Below are positions 43,229-51,695 of a DNA stretch of 54,188 nt, in pieces. Positions within the stretch are counted from its first letter, which is position 1; the number at the start of each line of letters is the position of its first letter. The notes below the pieces were generated by a model that was given only the letters and a program-made list of their open reading frames with translations, was not told where the DNA came from and did no database searches. Position numbers and translations under genes: made by a program. Source of the stretch: Epsilonproteobacteria bacterium UBA6211. Lineage in GTDB: Bacteria; Campylobacterota; Campylobacteria; Campylobacterales; Arcobacteraceae. The stretch spans positions 1 to 54,188 of the forward strand of contig DISL01000084.1 of assembly GCA_002421845.1 (NCBI GenBank). The letters run 5' to 3'.

Positions 43229-43801
43229 ATGATTAAAAAGATAGTTATTACATCATTAGTATTTTTTAGCTCCGCACTAAGTGAACCGATAAATTTCAAT
43301 AATATAGAGCCTTCAGTATTTGGAGAATTTCATCAAGTAAAAGAACCTGAACCTTTACCTCAAGACTCAAAAAACATAGTTGAAGAGGTAAAAGTTTTTT
43401 TTGATAACGAATACAATAAACTACAAAATAAAATCAAAGAATTAGCATTTTCGTTTTTGGGTCAACAATATAAATTCGGGGCATCAAAAGAGAGTGCAAA
43501 AACAGATTGTTCTTTATACACTCAAAACGTATTTTCACAAATAGGTATCAAGCTACCTAGAAGTTCTATAGAACAATCAAGCGTTGGGGTAATGGTTCCA
43601 AAAAATGAGCTTCAAGTGGGTGATTTGCTATTTTTTAGAACATATAGAAAAACAGTATCTCACGTAGGTATATATATAGGTGATAATAAAATGATACACG
43701 CTTCTTTTAAAAATAAAGAGGTTGAGATAGAAACTCTTGATAAGAAATACTATAAAGAGAGATTTTTATTTGCTAAGAGGGTTATAGAACCTTCCTCTTA
43801 A
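43229..43801 (+). CDS. Exported NlpC/P60 peptidoglycan endopeptidase
   Basis: A 190-aa secreted cysteine peptidase likely cutting stem peptides. Signal peptide at 1-18, then an NlpC/P60 domain (about 68-185) with C94 in KTDCSLYTQ, H145 in VSHVGIYIG and H157 as third residue. GGGAG precedes the ATG. Confidence 0.92.
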   Translation: MIKKIVITSLVFFSSALSEPINFNNIEPSVFGEFHQVKEPEPLPQDSKNIVEEVKVFFDNEYNKLQNKIKELAFSFLGQQYKFGASKESAKTDCSLYTQNVFSQIGIKLPRSSIEQSSVGVMVPKNELQVGDLLFFRTYRKTVSHVGIYIGDNKMIHASFKNKEVEIETLDKKYYKERFLFAKRVIEPSS

Positions 43802-43817
43802 GCACTTTGTGATTCTT

Positions 43818-45044
43818 TTAAAATCCCATAAAAGTTTGGGTTTGCCCAGATGAGCCGAACTCTTCGTCTATATCTTTTGCTATTTGTAAGAAATCTACTC
43901 CGTTGATAGTTTTAAGACCTTTTATAATCTCTTTTTTACCGCTTACCAGTTCTTTTGATTTGATACCGTGACTTATAGACAAACTAGCCTCTATAAAAGC
44001 TGAAAGCTTATCACACTGTTTTAATGCGTGACCGTCTATGGCACTATATTTATCGAGGTTGTAGCTACTTACGCTATCTACGGCTTTTACTTCACCGTTA
44101 TCTATAATTCTATCCAAAAACTCATCTTTTTTATCGCCCATAAGACCTAGTATATAAGCAAACTCGCTTCTTAAAGACTCAGGGATATTTGGTAATATCT
44201 CCTCTTCTATTTTTGCTATTTCGTATTCGCTTATAATTTCGCTCAAATCATCTACGCTGTATTTAACAGGACTTATAATATCTCTAGTCAAAGCCTCAGG
44301 TAAGTCGTGGAATAATGCACAAAAGAAATTACTCTCTAGTCTTTTTGGACAAGCATTTACTTTCAAAGAGTAAAAATAAGAAAAAATAGCAACCGTTAGC
44401 ATATGTCCTAAAACAGATGTTTCCGGTATTCTTGGAGTTTGAGCCCATCTTTTTTGGAATCTCAAACGACCGCTCAAATCTATAACTTTTGCTAGTTTTT
44501 TGTTTAGTGCTATTTTTCGCACTGCTATTAGCTCATAATAGTCTTCTATCTCTTCTTCTACCGCTTTTTTGACGCTCTCTATATCGTTTAAAAACTGACT
44601 TGTTTGATATACTATACTAAATTCCCATCTAGTAGATAGGTACGAAGCAGCTTTATGGATAAATCTCTCTTTTTGGTATGTGGTCTCATCATTTAGATAC
44701 TCTTCAAATTTTTGTAAGAAATTACCGTCATCTATATCTGCCAAAGATGTTTTTAATTTACCTATAACCCATGAATTTATCTCTTTTTTCTTTTTTTGCA
44801 AAGCATTTCTAAATACATCAGGGCGAATATCGGTCACTACGACACGTCTTAAAAACTCAAATATACCAGCTTCTATAAGGTGAGTCATATTTACGTCTTT
44901 TTCCATTTTTGCGATAAAATACGCTATGACGAACTTATGAGCTTGTTTGTCAAGTTCTACAAGCTCAACCATCCTTGGATAGTCGTTCCATCTTTGAATA
45001 GATGCACTAGAAAAGATATATTCTATTATTTTTGGGTTTATCAC
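43818..45044 (-). CDS. HD-domain phosphohydrolase (YfbR-like HD_3)
   Basis: A 408-aa protein. The centre (about 205-300) has HMLTVAIFSYF and FHDLPEALTRD, the HD pair of metal-dependent phosphohydrolases; YfbR-like members remove phosphate from deoxynucleoside monophosphates. The N-terminal ~190 residues and the C-terminal part are helical and unassigned. GTG start overlaps the stop of the upstream 34-aa gene (GTGA). Last gene of the folD operon. Confidence 0.82.
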   Translation of the reverse strand: MINPKIIEYIFSSASIQRWNDYPRMVELVELDKQAHKFVIAYFIAKMEKDVNMTHLIEAGIFEFLRRVVVTDIRPDVFRNALQKKKKEINSWVIGKLKTSLADIDDGNFLQKFEEYLNDETTYQKERFIHKAASYLSTRWEFSIVYQTSQFLNDIESVKKAVEEEIEDYYELIAVRKIALNKKLAKVIDLSGRLRFQKRWAQTPRIPETSVLGHMLTVAIFSYFYSLKVNACPKRLESNFFCALFHDLPEALTRDIISPVKYSVDDLSEIISEYEIAKIEEEILPNIPESLRSEFAYILGLMGDKKDEFLDRIIDNGEVKAVDSVSSYNLDKYSAIDGHALKQCDKLSAFIEASLSISHGIKSKELVSGKKEIIKGLKTINGVDFLQIAKDIDEEFGSSGQTQTFMGF

Positions 45045-45145
45045 TTATTATCCTTATCATCAGTAAAAAAAATCAACTTTTTACCTAATAGCATCAAAGC
45101 TACAACACTAAGTACAACACTGTATGCTACTAAGTCACTTCCCAT
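45041..45145 (-). CDS. 34-aa single-span membrane protein
   Basis: ATG at 45145 with AGGAG 6 nt upstream, 1 nt after the rpiB stop; TGA overlaps the next GTG start. The product begins MGSDLVAYSVV, has one span (about 5-20) and ends with a charged tail, TDDKDNK. A good ribosome site plus coupling on both sides supports a real gene. It is unrelated in sequence to the 34-aa protein at 37115, but matches it in size and topology. Function unknown. Confidence 0.7.
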   Translation of the reverse strand: MGSDLVAYSVVLSVVALMLLGKKLIFFTDDKDNK

Positions 45146-45146
45146 A

Positions 45147-45626
45147 TTATCTCCTACAACTACCTAATAAATTGATTTTTTCCACACGCCCTGAGTGTCT
45201 TCCGCCTTCAAATTCAGCTTCACACCAGTGGTTGATAATAGACTCAATCATCCCCTCACCGCTTACTCTCTCACCCAAACATATTACGTTTGCGTCATTA
45301 TGGTTTCTTGCCATTGTAGCACTATATTCATTGTGGCAAAGTGCAGCTCTGATACCGTCATACTTGTTGGCTGCCATACTCATACCTATACCGCTTCCAC
45401 ATATTAATACGCCAAAACTCTTATAATCATCGGCAATAACAGCTTTACACACTTCACCTGCATAGTCAGGATAATCAACCCTATCGGCATTGCTCGGTCC
45501 TAGGTCAATTACATCATGCCCTTTGTTTTTAAGTAAGCCTATTACAAAATCTTTTAGTTTAAATCCGGCATGATCACTTGCTATATAATATTTAGTCGTT
45601 ACACGAATTCCACTTTGTTCCATCAT
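45147..45626 (-). CDS. rpiB: Ribose 5-phosphate isomerase B
   Basis: A 159-aa LacA/RpiB isomerase interconverting ribose-5-phosphate and ribulose-5-phosphate. YYIASDHAGFKLKD, the catalytic-Cys loop ICGSGIGMSMAANK and ARNHNDANV are conserved. About ten residues longer at the N-terminus than usual; the ATG overlaps the lepB stop by 1 nt. Confidence 0.94.
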   Translation of the reverse strand: MMEQSGIRVTTKYYIASDHAGFKLKDFVIGLLKNKGHDVIDLGPSNADRVDYPDYAGEVCKAVIADDYKSFGVLICGSGIGMSMAANKYDGIRAALCHNEYSATMARNHNDANVICLGERVSGEGMIESIINHWCEAEFEGGRHSGRVEKINLLGSCRR

Positions 45627-46450
45627 TAATAAATCCCTTCTTTATAGTTTGGTATATTATCATCTGCCTTAATACTTTTTTCTATGGTTTCAACAGCTTT
45701 GAACATCCTATTCCATTGTATCTCATAATTTTCATTCCAACTAAAATAGATAAACCAAGGTTTCCCTACGATATATTTATATGGTACGGTTCCCCAAAAT
45801 CTACTGTCGTTACTATGGTCACGATTATCACCCATCATAAAATACTCATCATCAGGGACAATCACAGGGAACATATCAAAAAGCTGTCTTGGTTGAAAGC
45901 CGTTATCAACTACATTTGGGTCATTATGGATTCCAGGGTGTGCCTCTTTATATGGATTTACTACCCATAATTGATCACCTATTTCTATGATTTTTGAAGC
46001 ATCGTAATTTGCTTTTACATATTCATTACCCTCTTTTGGATGAAGATATAAATCCTTATTTTTCAAAGCTATAGTATCACCACCAACGGCTACACATCTT
46101 TTTACATAGTGAATATTCTCTTCATGTGGGTATCTAAATACTACAATATCACCTCTTTGAGGTCTATCTCCTTCTATCAAGTGTCCGTTGCCGTTGAAAT
46201 CAGGAAGTACTTTGACCTCTATCCATGGGATTCTTGGGGTAGGAATACCGTATGCAAATTTCTTTACAAAAAGCATATCCCCTACTCTAAGGGTACTTAT
46301 CATACTCCCACTTGGTATAACAAATGCTTGAGCTATAAAAAATATAATAAAAAGAACGATAACAACGGTTCCCGTCCAACTACTGCTAAAACCATAAAGA
46401 AGTTTCAAAAATGAAGCTGTAGCTTGTTTATCTTTAAATGGGTTATTCAT
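45626..46450 (-). CDS. lepB: Signal peptidase I
   Basis: A 274-aa leader peptidase. One N-terminal span (about 27-45), catalytic S49 in IPSGSMISTL, general base K117 in YVKRCVAVGGD, and the late box MGDNRDHSNDSR. Starts with a 1-nt overlap on folD. Confidence 0.96.
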   Translation of the reverse strand: MNNPFKDKQATASFLKLLYGFSSSWTGTVVIVLFIIFFIAQAFVIPSGSMISTLRVGDMLFVKKFAYGIPTPRIPWIEVKVLPDFNGNGHLIEGDRPQRGDIVVFRYPHEENIHYVKRCVAVGGDTIALKNKDLYLHPKEGNEYVKANYDASKIIEIGDQLWVVNPYKEAHPGIHNDPNVVDNGFQPRQLFDMFPVIVPDDEYFMMGDNRDHSNDSRFWGTVPYKYIVGKPWFIYFSWNENYEIQWNRMFKAVETIEKSIKADDNIPNYKEGIY

Positions 46451-47298
46451 TAGTTTTGTCTCATTTTAGCTGATTTTATAGTATTTACAAGTAACATAGC
46501 TATAGTCATAGGTCCTACTCCACCTGGTACAGGTGTGATATAAGAACATTTCGGTGCAACTTTATCAAAATCAACATCACCTACTATTTTACCGTCACTT
46601 AGTCTATTTATACCTATATCAATAACAATAGCACCCTCTTTTATCATATCTTCTTTGATAAGTCCAACAACACCTGTACCGACACATACTATATCTGCTT
46701 TACTCGTATGAGCCTTTAAATCTTTTGTAAAAATATGGCAAATATCTACCGTTGCATTTGCATTTAACATAAGTGTGGCAAGAGGTTTACCCACTATATT
46801 ACTAGCACCCACTACGCATACGTCTTTACCTTTTACATCTATATCGTACTCTTTTAGAAGTTCCATAACACCGTACGGAGTAGCAGGGATAAAGCCGTCA
46901 AGTCCTGCCCTTACACGCCCTACATTGAAAGGATGAAAACCGTCAACATCTTTTTTAGGGTCTATTGCTTCAAGTATCACGGTAGTATCCACATGACTCG
47001 GAAGCGGAAGTTGTACCAAAATACCGTCTATATTTGGATTTTGATTCATCATGTCTATAGTTTTTAATATAGAATCTTGAGATATAGTAGCCGGCATTTC
47101 ATGAACTACCGAATAAATACCTGCATCACTACATGATTTGCTTTTCATTTTCACGTAAGTTGCACTAGCAGGGTCGTTTCCTACTAAAATAACAGCTAAT
47201 CCAGGAGTTATCTCTCTTGTTTGTTGAAGCTCTTCAACATCAACTTTTACTTGTTTTTTAATTTTGTCTGAAAGGGCTTTACCGTCTAAAAGTACCAT
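46450..47298 (-). CDS. folD: Methylenetetrahydrofolate dehydrogenase/cyclohydrolase
   Basis: A 282-aa bifunctional one-carbon enzyme. Catalytic-Lys region TYVKMKSKSC, ILVQLPLPSHV, DVDGFHPFNVG, and the Rossmann segment VVGASNIVGKPLA, then TPVPGGVGPMT. First gene of the folD-lepB-rpiB-small protein-HD operon. Confidence 0.97.
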   Translation of the reverse strand: MVLLDGKALSDKIKKQVKVDVEELQQTREITPGLAVILVGNDPASATYVKMKSKSCSDAGIYSVVHEMPATISQDSILKTIDMMNQNPNIDGILVQLPLPSHVDTTVILEAIDPKKDVDGFHPFNVGRVRAGLDGFIPATPYGVMELLKEYDIDVKGKDVCVVGASNIVGKPLATLMLNANATVDICHIFTKDLKAHTSKADIVCVGTGVVGLIKEDMIKEGAIVIDIGINRLSDGKIVGDVDFDKVAPKCSYITPVPGGVGPMTIAMLLVNTIKSAKMRQN

Positions 47299-47369
47299 AA
47301 TAGAATAATCCTTTATTAATTTTTATCCTGATATAATATCAAAAATTCGTTTATATAAAGGTTAGATAT

Positions 47370-47732
47370 TTGAAGTTGTTATTTTTGTTTCCATTTTCTG
47401 TGATGTCGCTATTTGCCAATGAAGATTTATCATTTATCACAAATTATGAATACGGTCAAATGCTGTACTCAAATCCTCGTGGAATAGGTTGTGTAAAATG
47501 TCATGGAGAAAACGGCAAAGGTGAAGTAATAGCTACATACACAGATAGAGAAAAAGATGGACAAATGGTTACAAAAACTATCATAGCACCAGATATAAGT
47601 CAAAAAACCATAGATGAATTAAAAAAAGTATTAAATGTTAAAAAAAGTGAATCCTTAGTGATGCCTACATATTTTTTGACAAATGAAGAGATAGAATCGA
47701 TTCACTATTACATAACAAATAAAGGAAGATAA
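47370..47732 (+). CDS. Small periplasmic c-type cytochrome
   Basis: A 120-aa monoheme cytochrome with a signal peptide (1-16) and CVKCH (C41, C44, H45). M98 in LVMPTYFL could be the second heme ligand. TTG start with AAGG 8 nt upstream. It precedes the CitE-like gene by 1 nt; the reason for the pairing is unclear. Confidence 0.85.
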   Translation: MKLLFLFPFSVMSLFANEDLSFITNYEYGQMLYSNPRGIGCVKCHGENGKGEVIATYTDREKDGQMVTKTIIAPDISQKTIDELKKVLNVKKSESLVMPTYFLTNEEIESIHYYITNKGR

Positions 47733-47733
47733 G

Positions 47734-48546
47734 ATGATAAAAAGCGTACTTATGGTAGCAGGAGACAATGAAAAACACTTAAATAAAATACCCAATCTTA
47801 AATGTGACATAGCTATGATAAATCTTGAAGACGGTATGTTTGACAAAGATAAAGCTAGAGTAATGGTGTATGAAAAACTAAAAACTTTAAAATGTGACAC
47901 ACCAAAAATAGTAGTAAGGGTAAATTCGCTTGATACGTGCGGAGAAGAAGATATAAAACTAATCAATAAAGTAAAACCTTATGCTATAAGAGTAGCCAAA
48001 ATAAAAACAAAAGAAGATGTGAAAAAAGCAATAAGTCTAATAGATAAAGATATTCAGGTTCATCTTTCTATAGAAACAAAAGAGGCTTTTAATTCAATAA
48101 GTGAGTTTAAACTAGATGCTAGAGTAACTACGCTTTATCTTGGTATTTTGGACTTACTAGAATCACTGATGCTTCCACAATCTATTTTGACTCTAGGAAA
48201 CCCTACAATAGAATACATACTAAGTAAGTTTTTGATAGATAGCAAAACTCACGGTTTTTACCCTGTATCATTTACATATCAAGACTATAGAAATCTCGGT
48301 GAATTTGAAGATTGGTGTGCAAAAGAGAAAAAAATGGGATTTAGTGCTAAAAGCTGTATAAGTCCTGATCAAGTCGATATAGTAAATAGAACTTTTGCTC
48401 CTAATTCAAAAGAGATAGAACGTGCAAAATATATAATAGAAGTTTTTGAGTCCAAGAAAAAAGAAGGGTGTACCGGATTTGTAGATGAAAGATACGGTTT
48501 TATAGATGAACCTATTTATAAACACGCACTTTTGGTTGTTAAATAA
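47734..48546 (+). CDS. CitE-like HpcH/HpaI aldolase family protein
   Basis: A 270-aa TIM-barrel lyase of the citrate lyase beta family. The metal-site strand INLEDGMFDKDKARV, IVVRVNSLDT and the later SIETKEAF with a conserved Glu fit CitE-type citryl/malyl-CoA lyases. No citD or citF partner is present, so it is not part of a citrate lyase complex; a CoA-thioester lyase is inferred. Confidence 0.75.
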   Translation: MIKSVLMVAGDNEKHLNKIPNLKCDIAMINLEDGMFDKDKARVMVYEKLKTLKCDTPKIVVRVNSLDTCGEEDIKLINKVKPYAIRVAKIKTKEDVKKAISLIDKDIQVHLSIETKEAFNSISEFKLDARVTTLYLGILDLLESLMLPQSILTLGNPTIEYILSKFLIDSKTHGFYPVSFTYQDYRNLGEFEDWCAKEKKMGFSAKSCISPDQVDIVNRTFAPNSKEIERAKYIIEVFESKKKEGCTGFVDERYGFIDEPIYKHALLVVK

Positions 48547-48572
48547 AGGGACTTGTTAATTTTTGATTTACA

Positions 48573-48602
48573 TTGGTTTGATATAATAAACCAAAATTTT
48601 TT
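48573..48602 (+). terminator. Intrinsic terminator with a -10 box in its loop
   Basis: TTGGTTT (48573-48579) and AAACCAA (48588-48594) pair over 7 bp, followed by a T6 run (48597-48602). The 8-nt loop contains TATAAT (48582-48587), placed 27 nt before the downstream transporter ATG, so the same bases may also be its -10 box. Confidence 0.6.
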
Positions 48603-48614
48603 ATAGGCTATATA

Positions 48615-51600
48615 ATGTTTGAACGGTTTTTAAGATTTTTTATAGATAACGCAAGGATGAACTATACTTTGTTTGTCCTTGTTTTTGCACTTGGTATATA
48701 TTCATATATCAAAATGCCAAAAGAGATTTTCCCTAGCTTTGATTTGGAAATGATTTCCATAGCCGGTGGATATAGCGGTACTTCCATAGATATACTAGAC
48801 AAAATGGTGGTTACCAAAATCGAAGATGAGCTAAAGAATATAGACGGTATCGATACTATGACTACCATCATATCTCCAAATAGATTTACGATAGTATTGG
48901 AACTTCAAAAAGGTCAAAACAAATATAACCTATCCAGTAAAATAAAAGATAGCGTAGATACCACAAAACAAAATCTTCCAAGCGATATGAATACTCCTAC
49001 CGTAACGGTACTTGATAGAAAAAGAGATTTAGTAGAACTTGTACTCACGAGTGATAAGCTATCTTTGGATGAATTAAAACCTATTGCAGATGAACTAAAA
49101 AGTCAAGTATCATCGGTAGAAGGTATATCAGAGGTCAAAATATACGGAGATAGTGATTTATTTTATGAAATAATAATCCACGAACAAAAGATTTCAGCAC
49201 TAGGTCTTAATAAAAATGATATTTTTACAGCCGTAAGTAATCTTTCTTATATATTTCCCGTAGGTAAAATAGAAGATAGCAAACAACATTTTTATGTATC
49301 CACAAACAATGGTAATAAAAGTATAGAAGAGTTTGAAAATACTATAATTAGAATAAATAGCAAAAATATATACTTAAAAGATGTTGCTAGTATCGCAAAA
49401 AAATACGAAGACAGTTCAACTTTATATTCTCTAAACGCTCAAAACTCTATCAGTCTTGCCATATCACAACTTGCTACTGCAAATGCAATAAAAATAGCCG
49501 ATGAGATAAGAGTCATTACCGACAAAGTTAATAAATCTCAAGATGTATATAATATATTTATTAACAAAGATGATTCAAGTAGAATAAAAGAGAGACTTGA
49601 CATAGTTATATCAAATATTATACTTGGTGTTATACTGATTACAATACTTGTTGCGTATCTAATAAATACTAGAATGGCTTTTATTATAGTTATAGGGATA
49701 CCGACATCTTTTGTCATATCTGCCGTGTATATGTATCTTACGGGATATTCTATCAATATGATTTCACTAGTTGGTATCCTAATAGCTCTTGGTATAGTGG
49801 TAGATGACGCTATCATCGTAAGTGAGCATATACAACAATATATTGAAAAAGGGATGGAAGCAAAAGAAGCTGCAATTTTAGGTGCAAAAGAGATGGTAAA
49901 ACCTGTCACTATTGCTTCTTTGACTACACTTTTTTCTTTTATTCCCGTTCTACTTATAAGCGGTACGTTGGGTGAAGTTATGAAACTTATCCCTATTGCA
50001 ATATCTGCTCTTGTAATGGCGTCACTTTTAGAATCTTTTATATTTTTACCTATACATGCTGCTCACACACTCAAAAAAGATGTAAAAACACTTTCATGGG
50101 AGAGAGCAAATATTATCTACTCCAAAGCCATCCATCTTTGTATGCAATACAAAAAAACTTTCTTGATTTTATTTTTTATTATGGTTCCTGTAATGATAGT
50201 TTTTGCGGTAAAACAATCAAAGTTCCAGATGTTTCCACAGTTTGATGCAAGTGATGTAAGAATAGCCGTAAAAGCTCCTAACAACAAGACTTTGGAAGAG
50301 ACTTTTGAAATAATACAATCTATAGAAAAAGATTTGCTATCCAAAAAAGATGAGTTTTTTATCAAAAGTATCGATTCAAAAGCAGGAAGTCGTACAGACT
50401 CTGCAGGTAATACTGAAAACTTACCTTATGTAGGGGCTATTACGATAGAACTAGAACAACTAAAAGCAGATAATTTCGTAGATAAGTTTATAACTCCTTA
50501 TTTGAGTCTTTACTATGACCCTGATAATCGCCCAAGAGATAAAAAATCTATGCAAATAGCAAAACAAGTAAATATGTTTTTAGAAAAAAAAGGGTACAAA
50601 GAAAAATACAATCTTGAAGATTTAAGTGTGGTAGAAAGAAAGGTAGGACCTATAAAAACTGATATTGCAGTCGCTTTAACACACAACAACAAACAACTTA
50701 TTATTGAATCGATAGACAAGCTTGAAAAAGAACTAGCTTCTATTAAAGGGGTTCATACTATATATAACTCAATAAGTTTCGGTATAGATGAAATAAAACT
50801 AAAAGTCAATCAATACGGCTTAAGTCTTGGCGTGGATGAAACATACCTTGGAAGCTACCTTTCAAATCTATATCTTTTGAAGAAAAAAGGGGTTGCATTT
50901 GATGATACGGGTATGCTTGATATAAAAATAAAAAGCAACTCAAAAGATGACTTTGAAGCTTTTAAAAACTTACCTATTACGCTAAAAGACAACTCTGTAG
51001 TAAGACTAAATGAAATAGCTGAGTTTCAAATCATTAAATCATTTGAAAAAGTTGCAAAGGAAAACGGTATCACAAACTATTTCGTATATGCAAACGTTGA
51101 CCCAAAAGTCATAACTGCTACGGAAGTTTTGAGTATGATTGATGGAAAGCTAAATGAGATAAAAGACACAGGAGTTAAAGTAGCACTAAAAGGGGAAGAA
51201 GAGAGAAAACAAAATCTCAAAACCGATATGATAGCAGCTTCTGCTCTTGCTATATTACTGATTATGCTCTCTTTGTTGTATTTATTTAACTCTTTTAGAG
51301 ATACCTTTATCCTTATGAGCGTAATACCTTTTTCTTTCTTAGGTGTTTTAATAGGACATCAAGTTTTGGGCTTAAATCTAAGTATGCCTTCACTTATAGG
51401 TGGTCTTGGACTAGCCGGAGTTGTAATAAACGACGGTATTATTATGATGACTTTTTTACAAAAAGCAAAAACTTTAGAAGAAGTATTTACACAATCGGTT
51501 AAAAGGCTAAGACCTATCATACTAACTACAGTTACCACTATCGTAGGTATGCTAACACTAATGTTCTTCCCTACAGGACAAGCAGCAATTTTCCAACCTA

Positions 51601-51695
51601 TAGCAATAGCTCTAGGATTTGGTCTTGCATGGGGTACCGTTATAAACCTGTTATATTTACCGGTACTTTATAGCTTTCTAAAAAGAATCAAGTAG
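48615..51695 (+). CDS. RND-family efflux transporter (AcrB/MexB-like)
   Basis: A 1026-aa inner-membrane proton-driven pump, normal length. N-terminal span, a large periplasmic domain, a block of spans with VGILIALGIVVDDAIIV (the proton-relay Asp pair), then a second periplasmic domain and the last spans with GGLGLAGVVINDGIIM. No membrane-fusion or outer-membrane partner gene is next to it, so the substrate is unknown. Its stop overlaps the converging cyclase gene by 8 nt. Confidence 0.92.
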   Translation: MFERFLRFFIDNARMNYTLFVLVFALGIYSYIKMPKEIFPSFDLEMISIAGGYSGTSIDILDKMVVTKIEDELKNIDGIDTMTTIISPNRFTIVLELQKGQNKYNLSSKIKDSVDTTKQNLPSDMNTPTVTVLDRKRDLVELVLTSDKLSLDELKPIADELKSQVSSVEGISEVKIYGDSDLFYEIIIHEQKISALGLNKNDIFTAVSNLSYIFPVGKIEDSKQHFYVSTNNGNKSIEEFENTIIRINSKNIYLKDVASIAKKYEDSSTLYSLNAQNSISLAISQLATANAIKIADEIRVITDKVNKSQDVYNIFINKDDSSRIKERLDIVISNIILGVILITILVAYLINTRMAFIIVIGIPTSFVISAVYMYLTGYSINMISLVGILIALGIVVDDAIIVSEHIQQYIEKGMEAKEAAILGAKEMVKPVTIASLTTLFSFIPVLLISGTLGEVMKLIPIAISALVMASLLESFIFLPIHAAHTLKKDVKTLSWERANIIYSKAIHLCMQYKKTFLILFFIMVPVMIVFAVKQSKFQMFPQFDASDVRIAVKAPNNKTLEETFEIIQSIEKDLLSKKDEFFIKSIDSKAGSRTDSAGNTENLPYVGAITIELEQLKADNFVDKFITPYLSLYYDPDNRPRDKKSMQIAKQVNMFLEKKGYKEKYNLEDLSVVERKVGPIKTDIAVALTHNNKQLIIESIDKLEKELASIKGVHTIYNSISFGIDEIKLKVNQYGLSLGVDETYLGSYLSNLYLLKKKGVAFDDTGMLDIKIKSNSKDDFEAFKNLPITLKDNSVVRLNEIAEFQIIKSFEKVAKENGITNYFVYANVDPKVITATEVLSMIDGKLNEIKDTGVKVALKGEEERKQNLKTDMIAASALAILLIMLSLLYLFNSFRDTFILMSVIPFSFLGVLIGHQVLGLNLSMPSLIGGLGLAGVVINDGIIMMTFLQKAKTLEEVFTQSVKRLRPIILTTVTTIVGMLTLMFFPTGQAAIFQPIAIALGFGLAWGTVINLLYLPVLYSFLKRIK

